Shown here one piece after another: positions 38,251 to 49,156 of a stretch of DNA of 64,000 nucleotides. A model generated the notes under the pieces. The model searched no databases. It was given only the letters and a program-made list of their open reading frames with translations, and was not told where the DNA came from. Both the position numbers and the translations under genes were made by a program. The number at the start of each line of letters is the position of its first letter. The first letter of the stretch is position 1. This DNA comes from Flavobacterium ajazii (GTDB lineage Bacteria; Bacteroidota; Bacteroidia; Flavobacteriales; Flavobacteriaceae): contig NZ_JAAEHL010000007.1 of assembly GCF_010614725.1 (NCBI RefSeq), positions 124,001-188,000 on the forward strand, given 5' to 3'.

Positions 38251-38254
38251 GCCC

Positions 38255-38288
38255 AAAAAAATCCCATTCACCTTTCGGGAATGGGACT
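38255..38288 (-). terminator. lysA terminator
   Basis: On the minus strand TCCCATTC, a nine-base loop containing CCGAAAGG, GAATGGGA and then seven T, 30 bp after the lysA stop. Confidence 0.88.
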
Positions 38289-38318
38289 TCATCATTGATA
38301 TTCTCTTTTTTTTTATTT

Positions 38319-39536
38319 TTAAACTGTTGCTTCTACTGGCAACGGAATTTGATTTTTAAGCAAATCTTCGAATGTTTCGTGTTGGCGAATCAGGATTCCC
38401 TGACCATTCATCCATAAAACTTCAGCCGGTTTGTATCTTGAATTGTAGTTCGAAGACATTGAGAAGCAGTATGCTCCTGCATTTCTGAACGCTAAAATAT
38501 CACCTTCTGTAATTTCCGGAATTCTACGGTTGTTTGCAAATGTATCAGTCTCGCAAATGTATCCTACAACAGAGTAAAAACGCTCTTTTCCTTTTGGGTT
38601 TGAGATGTTCTCGATATGGTGCGAAGATCCGTATAACATCGGACGAATTAAGTGATTAAAACCACTGTCAACTCCGGCGAAAACTGTAGATGTTGTTTGT
38701 TTTACTACGTTTACTTTTACTAAGAAATGACCTGCTTCACTCACCAGGAATTTTCCAGGTTCGAAAATCAATGTTAAATCTCTTCCGTATTCTGTACAGA
38801 AAGCGTTGAATCTTTTAGATAATTTTTTACCTAATTCTTCAATATCTGTTTCGATATCATCTTTTTTATAAGGTACTTTGAATCCGCTTCCGAAATCTAA
38901 GAATTTCAAATCTTTAAAATGCTTAGCTGTATCGAATAAAATTTCAGCAGCATACAAGAATACTTCAATATCTAAAATATCAGATCCTGTGTGCATGTGA
39001 ATACCCACAATACTCATTTTTGTGTTCTCCACAATTCGCAAAATATGAGGAATTTGATGAACAGAGATTCCGAATTTACTATCGATATGTCCAACAGAAA
39101 TATTAGCATTTCCACCCGCCATTACGTGTGGATTGATACGAATACATACCGGAATATGTGGATGTTTTGTTCCGAATTGCTCTAAAATAGATAAATTGTC
39201 GATATTGATTTGTACACCCATTGCGGCAACTTCTTCAATTTCTTCTAGAGAAACTCCGTTTGGTGTAAAGAAAATTTTGTCAGGATCATAGCCAGCGTGA
39301 AGTCCTAACTGAACTTCCTGAATTGATACAGTATCTAAGCCAGACCCCATGTTCTTTAATAACTGAAGAATCGCAACGTTAGACAATGCCTTCATGGCAT
39401 AATTAACTCTTAAGTTTTCTACTTTAGAAAAAGCTTTGGTTAATCTGTTGTACTGAGATTGGATTTTTTCGGCATCGTAAACATACAATGGACTTCCAAA
39501 TTGGTCTGCTAACTGCAGTAAATCTTTTGCTTGCAT
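38319..39536 (-). CDS. lysA: Diaminopimelate decarboxylase
   Basis: The start is placed at the ATG at 39536 (MQAKDLLQLADQFGSPLYVY), which matches the usual LysA N-terminus; the open frame extends 16 codons further but that text is not LysA-like. It gives 405 residues of a fold-type III PLP enzyme: the PLP lysine K49 in VNYAMKALSN, the phosphate-binding GGNANISVGHIDSKFGI, EPGKFLVSEAGHFL and the active-site CETDTF from the partner subunit. It decarboxylates meso-diaminopimelate to L-lysine, the last step of lysine synthesis, in the cytoplasm. A terminator follows; no dap genes are adjacent. Confidence 0.95.
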   Translation of the reverse strand: MQAKDLLQLADQFGSPLYVYDAEKIQSQYNRLTKAFSKVENLRVNYAMKALSNVAILQLLKNMGSGLDTVSIQEVQLGLHAGYDPDKIFFTPNGVSLEEIEEVAAMGVQINIDNLSILEQFGTKHPHIPVCIRINPHVMAGGNANISVGHIDSKFGISVHQIPHILRIVENTKMSIVGIHMHTGSDILDIEVFLYAAEILFDTAKHFKDLKFLDFGSGFKVPYKKDDIETDIEELGKKLSKRFNAFCTEYGRDLTLIFEPGKFLVSEAGHFLVKVNVVKQTTSTVFAGVDSGFNHLIRPMLYGSSHHIENISNPKGKERFYSVVGYICETDTFANNRRIPEITEGDILAFRNAGAYCFSMSSNYNSRYKPAEVLWMNGQGILIRQHETFEDLLKNQIPLPVEATV

Positions 39537-39702
39537 TTTTAAACTTATTTTGAGCAAATTTATTACTCTTTTGAAAGTAAACAAATTAAATACAGAAAAA
39601 TAACAAATTGTAACAAATTGTTTGTTTTTTAAACTTTTTGGAAATTTTATTTAAATTCTAAACAATTCGAAAATTTATTAAAATATATATATAAAGAAAA
39701 CA

Positions 39703-39730
39703 AAACGGCTGTCAATAATGACAGCCGTTT
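39703..39730 (-). terminator. gltBD operon terminator
   Basis: Perfect 12-bp stem AAACGGCTGTCA/TGACAGCCGTTT with a four-base loop (39703-39714 with 39719-39730), 21 bp after the gltD stop; T-rich on the minus strand. Confidence 0.9.
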
Positions 39731-39751
39731 AGAAATTTTACAACATTATTG

Positions 39752-41206
39752 TTATACTCCTGGTAAATCTCCACCTTCTTTCGTTGGCAAATCTGATTTA
39801 CCCATTAAGTAAATATCAACCTGACGAGCAGCTTCTCTACCTTCAGAAATAGCCCAAACAATTAAAGATTGTCCTCTTCTCATATCTCCTGCAGTAAAAA
39901 TATTAGGGACATTTGTCTGATAATTAGTTGCTTTATAGTTGCTTCTAAAATCAATTTCAAGTCCTAATTGTTCGCTTAATGTTTTTTCCGGACCTGTAAA
40001 TCCAAGTGCCAGTAAAGCTAAGTCACAAGGCCAAACTTGTTCAGAACCTTCTACTTCTATTAATTCCGGACGCTGCCCTGGAACCATTTTCCACTCTACT
40101 TTTACGGTTTTCAAAGCTATTAATTTACCTTTTTCATCTTTGATAAATTCTTTCGTATTGATTAACCAGTCTCTTTCACAACCTTCTTTATGTGAAGTAG
40201 ATGTTTTTAACTGTAATGGCCAATAAGGCCAAGGAGTAGATGCACTTCTTCCAACTGGTGGTTTTGGCATAATCTCAAAATTCGTTACCGATTTTGCACC
40301 GTGACGGTTTGATGTTCCAACACAGTCAGAACCTGTATCTCCACCTCCAATTACGATTACATCTTTTCCGGTAGCCAATACCTGATTTTCGATTTTTTCT
40401 CCAAAAACGACTTTAGTCTGCTGTGTTAAGAAATCCATTGCCTGAACTACACCATCAGCATCAGCTCCGGGAGTAGGTAAACCTCTTCTTTCTGTAGCAC
40501 CGCCACAAAGTACAATCGAATCAAATGCTTTTAAATCTTCAACCGAATAATTTACACCAACATTCGTATTTACTTTAAAGGTAATTCCTTCTGCTTCTAA
40601 AATAGCAATACGTCTGTCGATAATTCCTTTTTCTAATTTGAAATTTGGAATACCGTAACGTAATAAACCACCAATTGCATTATCTCTTTCAAAAACAGTA
40701 ACAGTATGACCTGCTCTGTTTAATTGCTGAGCTGCCGCTAAACCTGCAGGACCTGATCCTACCACTGCAACTGTTTTACCAGTTCTTACTTTTGGCGGCT
40801 GTGGCTTAATCCACCCTTCTTTAAAAGCACGTTCAACAATATTTTTCTCTATATTTTCAATAGCAATTGGCTCTTCAATAAGTCCCAACACACATGCTTT
40901 TTCGCATGGAGCCGGACATAAACGTCCTGTAAATTCAGGAAAGTTATTAGTTGAATGCAAAATCCATGAGGCTTTTTGCCATTCTTCCTGGTATACCATG
41001 TGATTGAAATCGGGAATTAAATTCCCAAGAGGGCAACCACTGTGACAAAAAGGAATACCACAATCCATGCAACGAGAACCCTGAGTAGTTATTTCAGCTT
41101 CACTCAAAGGAATTGTAAATTCATTATAATTCGTTACACGTTCTTTAACTTCTATATATGATTCGTCTTGTCTTTCGAATTCTTTAAAACCTGTTACTTT
41201 TCCCAT
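39752..41206 (-). CDS. gltD: Glutamate synthase (NADPH) small subunit
   Basis: 484 residues. The N-terminal segment holds the cysteines for the two 4Fe-4S clusters (CMDCGIPFCHSGCPLGNLIPDFN and CPAPCEKACVLG). The FAD-binding motif VAVVGSGPAGLAAAQQL lies at about 149-165, the NADPH-binding segment DVIVIGGGDTGSDC at about 284-297, and GDMRRGQSLIVWAISEGREAARQ near the C-terminus. It moves electrons from NADPH to the large subunit. It begins 4 bp after gltB on the same strand. Confidence 0.96.
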   Translation of the reverse strand: MGKVTGFKEFERQDESYIEVKERVTNYNEFTIPLSEAEITTQGSRCMDCGIPFCHSGCPLGNLIPDFNHMVYQEEWQKASWILHSTNNFPEFTGRLCPAPCEKACVLGLIEEPIAIENIEKNIVERAFKEGWIKPQPPKVRTGKTVAVVGSGPAGLAAAQQLNRAGHTVTVFERDNAIGGLLRYGIPNFKLEKGIIDRRIAILEAEGITFKVNTNVGVNYSVEDLKAFDSIVLCGGATERRGLPTPGADADGVVQAMDFLTQQTKVVFGEKIENQVLATGKDVIVIGGGDTGSDCVGTSNRHGAKSVTNFEIMPKPPVGRSASTPWPYWPLQLKTSTSHKEGCERDWLINTKEFIKDEKGKLIALKTVKVEWKMVPGQRPELIEVEGSEQVWPCDLALLALGFTGPEKTLSEQLGLEIDFRSNYKATNYQTNVPNIFTAGDMRRGQSLIVWAISEGREAARQVDIYLMGKSDLPTKEGGDLPGV

Positions 41207-41210
41207 TGTA

Positions 41211-44200
41211 TTATGCTGTTAATTCTTCTACCATTTGTTCTTCTGTCTCCAGACGCTTCAACGCTTTTTTGTACTCTGTAGGCATCACTTTTACAAAATT
41301 GTCCAAGCTTCCTGCCCAGTCGTTTAATAATTCTGTTCCTTTCGTACTGTTCGTGTACAGAACGTGTCTTTCGATCAAATTTCTTAAGTCTTCAGCATCA
41401 GCACCTTCAACTGTTTCAAATTCGATTGTTTCCGTATTACACAATCCGTTTTTAAACTTGTGTTCAGGATCATAGACATAAGCGATACCACCGCTCATAC
41501 CTGCAGCAAAGTTACGTCCGGTATTACCCAGTACTACAACTTTACCTCCGGTCATGTACTCACAACCGTGATCTCCAACACCTTCCACTACAGCAATCGC
41601 TCCAGAATTACGCACCGCAAATCGCTCTCCGGCTATACCATTGATATAAGCCTCTCCTTCAATTGCACCAAATAAACAAACGTTTCCAACAATGATATTC
41701 TTCTCAGCTACAAATGTTGCATTTGCAGGCTTTTTAATAATTAATTTAGCTCCAGATAAACCTTTCCCTAAATAATCATTCGTATTCCCTTCTACAGTAA
41801 ATGTTAGTCCATGAGCACTAAAAGCTCCTAAACTCTGACCTGCAGAACCTGTAAAATTAATATTTAAAGTATCCTCAGGCAATCCAAGGTGACCGTATAT
41901 TTTAGAAATTTCATTACTTACAATAGCCCCAACAGAACGATTAATATTTTTAATTGGATAAGCTAAAGTCATTTTTTCTTTTCTGTACAAAGCACGATGA
42001 GAATCTCTAAGTATCTGGAAATCCAATACACCTTCTAATCCATGATCCTGCTTTTCAGTATTACGGATTGGCATCTTTTTGTAAGCATCAGGTCTGTGTA
42101 AAATTGAAGACAAATCCAATCCTTTTGCTTTGTAATGCTCAATAGCTTTATTAGAATTAATTTTATCCGTCTGACCTACCATTTCAGCCAAAGTTCTGAA
42201 TCCTAACTGCGCCATAATACCCCTTAATTCTTCTGCAACATAATAGAAGAAATTAATAACGTGCTCAGGAGTTCCTTTGAAATTTTTACGCAGATCTTTA
42301 TCCTGAGTAGCAATTCCGACAGGACAAGTATTCAGGTGACATTTACGCATCATGATACAGCCCGAAGCTACAAGAGGTGCAGTCGCAAAACCAAATTCCT
42401 CAGCTCCTAATAAAGCAGCAATAGCTACATCACGACCTGTTTTTAACTGACCGTCACATTCTACAACAATTCTGCTTCTTAAGTTGTTTAACACCAAAGT
42501 TTGTTGTGCTTCTGCCAATCCAAGTTCCCAAGGAAGACCTGCATGTTTTAATGATGTTAAAGGAGAAGCTCCGGTTCCACCGTCATAACCAGCAATTAAA
42601 ACAACATCTGCTTTTGCTTTTGCAACACCGGCAGCAATTGTTCCAACACCAACTTCAGAAACCAGTTTCACATTGATACGAGCCTCTCTGTTAGCATTTT
42701 TCAAGTCAAAGATTAATTGTGCCAAATCTTCAATTGAATAAATATCGTGGTGTGGCGGAGGCGAAATCAATCCTACGAAAGGAGTTGAATTACGTGCTTC
42801 TGCAATCCAAGGCAATACTTTTTCTCCAGGCAACTGACCACCCTCTCCAGGTTTAGCACCCTGAGCCATTTTAATCTGAATTTCTTTTGCGCTTGACAAA
42901 TAGTGAGAAGTAACTCCAAAACGTCCAGAAGCAACTTGTTTGATAGCCGAGTTACGACTGTCTCCATTTACATCAGGCTGGAAACGTTTTCTGTCTTCTC
43001 CACCTTCACCAGAATTGGATTTTCCACCAATTCGGTTCATCGCAATCGCTAAGTTTTCGTGTGCTTCTCTTGAAATCGATCCGTAAGACATTGCTCCCGT
43101 TTTAAAACGTTTAACAATTTCTGTCCAAGGCTCTACTTCATCTAATGGAATCGGATTTAAATTATCAAATTCAAATAATCCACGAATAGTCATTAAACTC
43201 TTAGCCTGATCGTTGATTGTATTAGAATACACATCATAACTATTCTGATCACTCAATCGAACAGCCTGTTGTAATTTTGCAATCGTAGTAGGATTAAACA
43301 AGTGTCTTTCTCCATTACGTCTCCATCTGTATTCTCCTCCAATATTTAAACCTAATCTGCTTGAAATTAGTTTATCAGGATAAGCATATTTATATCTTTC
43401 TGTAATTTCTTTTTCAATTTCATATAACCCAATACCTTCGATTCTTGAAGTTGTGTATGGGAAGTATTTTTCAACGAATTTAGAATTGAATCCAACGATT
43501 TCAAAAATTTGAGAACCTCTGTAAGAGTGTAATGTTGAAATCCCAATTTTGTTCATAATTTTCAATAATCCTGAACCAATCGCTTTATTGAAATTATCAA
43601 CGGCTTTTTGCTCAGAAATTCCGGTAATAAATCCTTCCTGAACCTGAACACGAATAATTTCATTTACCATATAAGGATTAATCGCACTAGCTCCATATCC
43701 AAATAATGTAGCAAAATGATGTGGCTCACGAGGTTCTGCAGATTCCATGATAATATCAAAATAAGAACGCTTACGCAAACGGTTCATCTGATGATTTACA
43801 TATGAACAAGCCAATAAAGCCGGAATTGGTGCAAATTCTTTATTCACTCCTCTGTCAGAAAGAATAATAATATTTGTTCCTCTTTCTACAGCTTTTGTAA
43901 TTTGTACAATAATAGCATCTAAAGCATTTTCCAAACCATTCATACCCTCAGCTTTTGGATATAAAATTTTAAAGGTTTCTGCTTTAAAGTTATCTATAGA
44001 AATTGTTCTGATTTTTTCTAAGTCTCCGTTAGAAATAACCGGATTCTGAATTCTTAATTTACGGCATTGTTTGCTTGTAATATCAAAAATATTACGATCC
44101 TGACCTAAATTCAAAGCAATATCAGTCACAATTTCTTCACGGATTCCATCCAACGGAGGATTAGTTACCTGAGCAAATAATTGTTTGAAATAATTAGGAA

Positions 44201-45725
44201 TTAACTGAGGTCTGTCTGACAACACAGCAAGAGGTGTATCAATCCCCATAGAACCCAAAGCTTCTTTACCTGTTTGAGCCATTGGCGTAATTACATCCTG
44301 AATATCCTCTAAAGTGTAATTAAAAAGACGCTCTCTTGTAGGCAAATCACTAGTTTCAACCGGACAAACATCTGCTGTTTCAGGAACATCTCTTAAGTGT
44401 AATCTGTATTGGTTTAACCATTCCTGATAAGGTCTTTCAGAAACAATTTTGCTTTTAATTTCTTCGTCATTAATGATACGTCCTTCATTCATGTCCACAA
44501 GGAACATTTTACCTGGCTCTAATCTACCATGACTTTCAACATCCTCAGCAGAAACCTCTACAACTCCAATTTCAGAGGCCATGATTAATTTACCGCTTTT
44601 AGTAACCGTATATCTCGAAGGTCTTAGTCCGTTACGGTCTAATAAAGCTCCAACGTAATCCCCATCAGAAAAAGGTACAGACGCAGGACCATCCCATGGC
44701 TCCATGATACAAGCATTATATTCATAGAATGCTTTTCTTTCAGGAGACATTGTTTTGTGTTTTTCCCATGCCTCAGGAATCATCATCATCATTACTTCCG
44801 GCAATGATCTTCCTGTGTGCGTTAACAACTCCACAACCATATCCATAGAAGCAGAATCTGACTTACCAGGTAAAATAATTGGGAATAATTTATCGATTTG
44901 TGGTCCGAAAACCTCACTTTTCATAATTTCTTCTCGAACACGCATTCTGCTCACGTTACCACGCAAAGTATTGATCTCCCCATTTTGACACATATATCTA
45001 AACGGCTGAGCCAATTCCCATGTTGGCATTGTATTCGTAGAAAAACGCTGATGTACTAACGCCAAACGAGTTACTAAATCTGTTTGCTGTAAATCAGTAT
45101 AATACGGACCAATATCCTCAGGCATGATAATACCTTTATATATTATAGTCGTAGTAGACAAACTTGGAAGATAGAAATAAGAACTCTGCGAAATTTTTGA
45201 ATGTCTGATTGTATGTTCCGTAATTTTACGGGCAGCATATAATTTTGCTTTAAAAACAGTGTCTTCAAGAGCTTCGTTTTTCCCAATAAAAATTTGTTCA
45301 ATAGTTGGTTCTGATGCCAAAGCAATTTCTCCTAATTGAGAAGAATCAACCGGTACTTCTCTCCATCCTAAAATAGAAAGTCCCTGTGCTTTGATTTCTT
45401 TTTCAAAAATATCTTTACAAAAATCATATTGATTTTTAATTTTTGGTAAAAATACCATTCCAACAGCATACTCACGTGCAGCCGGCAATTCAAAATCACA
45501 TACCCTCTTGAAATAATCATGAGGAATATCAATTAAAAGTCCAGCTCCGTCTCCTGTTTTACCATCAGCACTCACACCTCCCCTGTGTTCTAGCTTAACC
45601 AGAATCTCAAGAGCGTCATGAATAATTTGGTTTGTCTTTTCTCCTTTAAGATTGCAGATAAAACCAGCTCCGCAATTTTCATGCTCGAATTCTGGCAAAT
45701 AAAGGCCTTGTTCTTTTAGTTTCAT
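41211..45725 (-). CDS. gltB: Glutamate synthase large subunit
   Basis: The ATG at 45725 gives [22 protein letters not shown], in which C18 is the class-II glutaminase nucleophile exposed after propeptide removal; the 15 extra upstream codons look non-coding. It gives 1504 residues in the family order: amidotransferase domain (18-420), central domain, FMN-binding synthase domain ([20 protein letters not shown]), the 3Fe-4S cysteines in [17 protein letters not shown], and a C-terminal GXGXG beta-helix domain ([27 protein letters not shown]). It makes two glutamate from glutamine and 2-oxoglutarate. With amt in this window it supports ammonium assimilation through the GS-GOGAT route. A TATTTTTG box (minus strand, 45746-45753) is a possible -7 element. 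Confidence 0.97.
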   Translation of the reverse strand: MKLKEQGLYLPEFEHENCGAGFICNLKGEKTNQIIHDALEILVKLEHRGGVSADGKTGDGAGLLIDIPHDYFKRVCDFELPAAREYAVGMVFLPKIKNQYDFCKDIFEKEIKAQGLSILGWREVPVDSSQLGEIALASEPTIEQIFIGKNEALEDTVFKAKLYAARKITEHTIRHSKISQSSYFYLPSLSTTTIIYKGIIMPEDIGPYYTDLQQTDLVTRLALVHQRFSTNTMPTWELAQPFRYMCQNGEINTLRGNVSRMRVREEIMKSEVFGPQIDKLFPIILPGKSDSASMDMVVELLTHTGRSLPEVMMMMIPEAWEKHKTMSPERKAFYEYNACIMEPWDGPASVPFSDGDYVGALLDRNGLRPSRYTVTKSGKLIMASEIGVVEVSAEDVESHGRLEPGKMFLVDMNEGRIINDEEIKSKIVSERPYQEWLNQYRLHLRDVPETADVCPVETSDLPTRERLFNYTLEDIQDVITPMAQTGKEALGSMGIDTPLAVLSDRPQLIPNYFKQLFAQVTNPPLDGIREEIVTDIALNLGQDRNIFDITSKQCRKLRIQNPVISNGDLEKIRTISIDNFKAETFKILYPKAEGMNGLENALDAIIVQITKAVERGTNIIILSDRGVNKEFAPIPALLACSYVNHQMNRLRKRSYFDIIMESAEPREPHHFATLFGYGASAINPYMVNEIIRVQVQEGFITGISEQKAVDNFNKAIGSGLLKIMNKIGISTLHSYRGSQIFEIVGFNSKFVEKYFPYTTSRIEGIGLYEIEKEITERYKYAYPDKLISSRLGLNIGGEYRWRRNGERHLFNPTTIAKLQQAVRLSDQNSYDVYSNTINDQAKSLMTIRGLFEFDNLNPIPLDEVEPWTEIVKRFKTGAMSYGSISREAHENLAIAMNRIGGKSNSGEGGEDRKRFQPDVNGDSRNSAIKQVASGRFGVTSHYLSSAKEIQIKMAQGAKPGEGGQLPGEKVLPWIAEARNSTPFVGLISPPPHHDIYSIEDLAQLIFDLKNANREARINVKLVSEVGVGTIAAGVAKAKADVVLIAGYDGGTGASPLTSLKHAGLPWELGLAEAQQTLVLNNLRSRIVVECDGQLKTGRDVAIAALLGAEEFGFATAPLVASGCIMMRKCHLNTCPVGIATQDKDLRKNFKGTPEHVINFFYYVAEELRGIMAQLGFRTLAEMVGQTDKINSNKAIEHYKAKGLDLSSILHRPDAYKKMPIRNTEKQDHGLEGVLDFQILRDSHRALYRKEKMTLAYPIKNINRSVGAIVSNEISKIYGHLGLPEDTLNINFTGSAGQSLGAFSAHGLTFTVEGNTNDYLGKGLSGAKLIIKKPANATFVAEKNIIVGNVCLFGAIEGEAYINGIAGERFAVRNSGAIAVVEGVGDHGCEYMTGGKVVVLGNTGRNFAAGMSGGIAYVYDPEHKFKNGLCNTETIEFETVEGADAEDLRNLIERHVLYTNSTKGTELLNDWAGSLDNFVKVMPTEYKKALKRLETEEQMVEELTA

Positions 45726-46086
45726 TCTCGATATTTTTTTTTTTACAAAAATAAAGATTTCATTAAACATAATTCATCCAAAATACACTTTAGCTTACAC
45801 TTTTATAGGAATATTAGAAAAACGGTTCTTAAATGATAATAATATTATATTAGGCATCATGAATTAACAAAATGATAATCCGTTTTAAATTATATTAAGA
45901 AAAATCAACAAATCAACGATGAAAATACACTGCTTTTGCATAATTCTAAAACGTTATAGCATCTTGAAATTAACAATAAATACATATTTGTTTAACCTTT
46001 TTTAAACTTTGAAACAGATTTATTTAACAAACCGGGCTTCGTTTATTTTTAATTGAAAAAGATTTTACTTTTTAGTTCAATTTTGC

Positions 46087-46094
46087 TACTTTTG
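46087..46094 (+). promoter_or_regulatory. Putative -7 box of sucC
   Basis: TACTTTTG matches the Bacteroidota TAnnTTTG element exactly, 48 bp before the chosen sucC ATG. A -33 TTG at standard spacing was not found. The 370-bp divergent gap between gltB and sucC otherwise shows no gene. Confidence 0.45.
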
Positions 46095-46142
46095 TCGCAC
46101 TTTTATTCTGAAATAAATTCAGAACCAGACAAATTCTATATT

Positions 46143-47336
46143 ATGAACATACACGAATATCAAGGGAAAGAAATTTTAGCAAGTTACGGAGTACGCGTTC
46201 AACGCGGAATTGTGGCTAACAATGCGGTTGAAGCTGTAGCTGCTGCAAAACAACTAACAACAGAAACAGGTACAAGCTGGTATGTTGTTAAAGCACAAAT
46301 TCACGCAGGTGGACGTGGAAAAGGTGGTGGAGTAAAACTTGCCAAAGGAATTGATAAAGTAGAAGGAATTGCAAGCGAAATTATCGGAATGCAATTAATC
46401 ACACCGCAAACTTCTGCTGAAGGTAAAAAAGTACACAAAGTTTTAATTGCTGAAGATGTATACTACCCAGGCGAAAGCGAAACTTCTGAGTTTTATGTTT
46501 CTGTACTTTTAAATAGAGCAACAGGACGTAATATGATTATGTACTCTACAGAAGGAGGTATGGATATTGAAGAAGTAGCAGAACACACTCCTCACTTAAT
46601 TTTTACAGAAGAAATTGATCCAACTGTTGGATTACAAGGATTTCAGGCTAGAAGAATTGCTTTTAATTTAGGTCTTTCCGGAAATGCTTTCAAAGAAATG
46701 ATAAAATTCATTGATGCACTATACAATGCTTATATTGGATCTGATGCTTCTATGTTCGAAATCAACCCTGTATTAAAAACATCTGACAACAAAATATTAG
46801 CAGTTGATGCTAAAGTAAATATTGATGATAACGCATTGTACAGACAAAAAGCTTATGCAGAGATGCGTGATATTCTTGAAGAAAATCCAATCGAAGTTGA
46901 AGCTAAAGAAGTTGGTCTAAACTATGTTGACCTTGACGGTACTGTAGGATGTATGGTAAACGGAGCGGGTCTTGCAATGGCAACTATGGACTTAATTAAA
47001 TACGCTGGTTTTGAGCCTGCAAACTTCCTTGACGTAGGAGGAACTGCTGATGCTAAGCGTGTTGAAACAGCTTTCCGCATTATCTTAAAAGATCCAAACG
47101 TAAAAGCTATCTTAATCAACATCTTCGGAGGTATCGTTCGTTGCGACCGTGTTGCTCAGGGTGTTGTTGATGCTTACAAAAACATGGGAGATGCTATCAA
47201 TGTGCCAATTATCGTTCGTTTGCAAGGAACAAATGCTGAAATTGCAAAAGAATTAATTGACAACTCAGGTATGCCGATTTTATCTGCAGTTCAATTCCAG
47301 GAAGCTGCTGACCAGGTTAAAGCTGCTCTTTCTTAA
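46143..47336 (+). CDS. sucC: Succinyl-CoA synthetase (ADP-forming) beta subunit
   Basis: The start is the ATG at 46143 (MNIHEYQGKEILASYGVRVQ), the conserved SucC N-terminus; a frame starting TTG at 46053 overlaps the promoter box and is rejected. It gives 397 residues. The ATP-grasp domain occupies the first half (KAQIHAGGRGKGGGVKLAKG; nucleotide-site EINPVLKT) and the CoA-ligase domain carries LDVGGTADAKRVETAFRIIL and NIFGGIVRCD. It makes ATP or GTP from succinyl-CoA in the TCA cycle together with SucD, which is not in this window. A terminator follows, so sucC looks monocistronic, unlike the sucCD pairs of many bacteria. Confidence 0.96.
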   Translation: MNIHEYQGKEILASYGVRVQRGIVANNAVEAVAAAKQLTTETGTSWYVVKAQIHAGGRGKGGGVKLAKGIDKVEGIASEIIGMQLITPQTSAEGKKVHKVLIAEDVYYPGESETSEFYVSVLLNRATGRNMIMYSTEGGMDIEEVAEHTPHLIFTEEIDPTVGLQGFQARRIAFNLGLSGNAFKEMIKFIDALYNAYIGSDASMFEINPVLKTSDNKILAVDAKVNIDDNALYRQKAYAEMRDILEENPIEVEAKEVGLNYVDLDGTVGCMVNGAGLAMATMDLIKYAGFEPANFLDVGGTADAKRVETAFRIILKDPNVKAILINIFGGIVRCDRVAQGVVDAYKNMGDAINVPIIVRLQGTNAEIAKELIDNSGMPILSAVQFQEAADQVKAALS

Positions 47337-47365
47337 TTAAACAAGAAATCATTTTATATAGAAAG

Positions 47366-47395
47366 TCCATTCCTTTTCGGAGTGGATTTTTTTTT
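47366..47395 (+). terminator. sucC terminator
   Basis: Stem TCCATTCC/GGAGTGGA (one G-T pair), loop TTTTC, then a run of nine T, 30 bp after the sucC stop. Confidence 0.85.
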
Positions 47396-47441
47396 GTTTT
47401 GAAAAAACAGTTTTTTATTTTACTATGTCTAATATAAGCAC

Positions 47442-47503
47442 AAAGTTCGCAAAGCTTTCTAAATAAAACTTTGCGAACTTTAATTTTATCCTTTGCGAAC
47501 CTT
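47442..47503. repeat. Inverted repeat AAAGTTCGCAAAG with a third partial copy
   Basis: AAAGTTCGCAAAG at 47442-47454 is exactly complementary to 47469-47481 (13 bp, 14-bp loop), and CTTTGCGAACCTT repeats the arm a third time at 47491-47503. The interval has no gene. The unit may be a dispersed palindromic repeat; nothing ties it to regulation. Confidence 0.65.
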
Positions 47504-47557
47504 ACGGTTAGACCTTCATTTTACACCTTACATCTTACCCCCCTTACAGTTTACAAA

Positions 47558-48025
47558 TTACGATTTCTTATTCTTACCGTTTTTATAAACCACTTTCTCC
47601 ACAACCGATGGCTTTCCATTTCCTTTTGGGAATGATTTCTTCTTAGGTTTTCCGGCTGCTGAACCTGACTTTGACGGACTTTGATCGCCTCTGTATTTTT
47701 CTGAGTCTTTTGGAGTAGATCTAAATTCAGGTCTGTCTTTAGAGGATTCTCTTTTAGGAATCTCAGCTTTATGCTTTGCTAAAACATCATTTGGATTTTT
47801 AGGGTTTTCTTTCGTTCCCCTCAAGTGAATTACCAATCCATTTAGAAAATTACGCAAAACCTGATCACCGCATTCCATATAGTTCGGATGATCTTCTGCT
47901 CTGAAAAAAGCCCCTAATTCTGATTTTGAAATTCTAAAATCTACCAATTCTAAAATTTCAACTATTTGATCATCACGGAGCATTAAAGCCACGCGAAGTT
48001 TTTTTAAGATATCGTTGTTCGTCAT
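47558..48025 (-). CDS. DUF1456 (YehS-like) family protein
   Basis: 155 residues. The first ~75 residues are one DUF1456 unit (MTNNDILKKLRVALMLRDDQ, then IVEILELVDFRISKSELGAFFR and DQVLRNFLNGLVIHLRG). Full-length relatives have two such helical units; here the second is replaced by a basic, low-complexity tail (residues ~90-155, rich in K, S, P, G), which would favour RNA or DNA binding. The function of the family is unknown. No partner gene is close. Confidence 0.85.
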   Translation of the reverse strand: MTNNDILKKLRVALMLRDDQIVEILELVDFRISKSELGAFFRAEDHPNYMECGDQVLRNFLNGLVIHLRGTKENPKNPNDVLAKHKAEIPKRESSKDRPEFRSTPKDSEKYRGDQSPSKSGSAAGKPKKKSFPKGNGKPSVVEKVVYKNGKNKKS

Positions 48026-48119
48026 TTTTTGTTTTGTTTCAGGTTTGAGGTTTCAAGTTTTTTCTGTTCTTCCTCAGCATCGTTTATTTTACAAAGGTAC
48101 ACTATTTTAAAAGGAATTA

Positions 48120-49130
48120 TTAGAATAAAATCACTCCCGTTCCATTCGTGTCAGGATAATATGTTTTACCATTTTTTATGGTTACACCAGTCGCAATATC
48201 TTCCGCCAATAATAATGAGCCATCCATATCAACATAATCTAATTCAGGGAGTAAATGTGCAATAGCGGAAATTCCGACCGTAGATTCTGTCATACAGCCT
48301 ACCATTGTTTTTAAACCTAGTTTTTTTGCCTCAGCAATCATTCTTCTTCCCGGAGTAATTCCGCCACATTTCATCAATTTTATGTTTACACCGTGAAAAT
48401 GATTGTGACATTTTGCAATATCTGCTTCTGTGATACAGCTTTCATCGGCTATAACAGGCAAAACAGCATTTTCAAAAACTTTCTTATGCCCTTCCCAATC
48501 ATTAGCTTTCAAAGGCTGTTCAATGAATTCAACATCTAAATTCTTTAAAATAATGGCATTTTTCAGGGTTTCATCAACAGTCCAGGCGCAATTCGCATCC
48601 ACCCTAAAAACTGCATCAGTATGTTTTCGTAACTCGGTTACAATAGCAATGTCCTCCGGCGTTCCAAGTTTAATTTTATAAATGGGCCACGGAAGCTCAT
48701 TCATCTTGGCAATCATATTTTCTATAGTATCAATTCCAATAGTATAATTAGTCAGCGGATTATTTGTTATACTATAATTCCATAATTCGTAAAGTTTTTT
48801 CCCTTTTTTACGTGCATACAAATCATTATACGCATTATCCAAAGCACATAAAGCAAAAGGATTTTCTTTTAAAAACGGATTTATTTTTTGCCAAAATTCT
48901 TCGGGAGTTTCCCCAGACGATTCTTCTATAATTTCACGGATTTTTTCAATATCATCCCGTAAAATTTCCACAGTAATATTATAATACGGATTTGAAGTTG
49001 CCTCACCATATCCGGAAAATCCATCATCCTGCAATTCAACTATTAGCGAAGGCTGAAAATCGATTGTTTTTCTTGAAATTCTAAAAGTGTGTTTTAATTT
49101 TAAATTATAAGTCCTTAAGATTAACTTCAT
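48120..49130 (-). CDS. Dipeptide epimerase (enolase superfamily)
   Basis: 336 residues. The catalytic residues of the muconate-lactonising/L-Ala-D/L-Glu epimerase group are in place: K152 and K154 in YKIKLG, metal ligands D178 (VDANCAW), E204 (FIEQPL) and D229 (IADESC), and K251 in NIKLMKCGGIT. The enzymes interconvert L-Ala-D-Glu and L-Ala-L-Glu, which recycles peptidoglycan peptides, though related members accept other dipeptides. It lies 26 bp downstream of the pabB-like gene on the same strand, so the two are probably co-transcribed. Confidence 0.9.
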   Translation of the reverse strand: MKLILRTYNLKLKHTFRISRKTIDFQPSLIVELQDDGFSGYGEATSNPYYNITVEILRDDIEKIREIIEESSGETPEEFWQKINPFLKENPFALCALDNAYNDLYARKKGKKLYELWNYSITNNPLTNYTIGIDTIENMIAKMNELPWPIYKIKLGTPEDIAIVTELRKHTDAVFRVDANCAWTVDETLKNAIILKNLDVEFIEQPLKANDWEGHKKVFENAVLPVIADESCITEADIAKCHNHFHGVNIKLMKCGGITPGRRMIAEAKKLGLKTMVGCMTESTVGISAIAHLLPELDYVDMDGSLLLAEDIATGVTIKNGKTYYPDTNGTGVILF

Positions 49131-49156
49131 ACATAAACACTTTTAAATTATTATTT

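Noticed and set aside
46053-46142. 30-codon N-terminal extension of sucC
   Set aside because: It begins with TTG, overlaps the promoter box and does not resemble SucC; the conserved start is MNIHEYQGKEIL.
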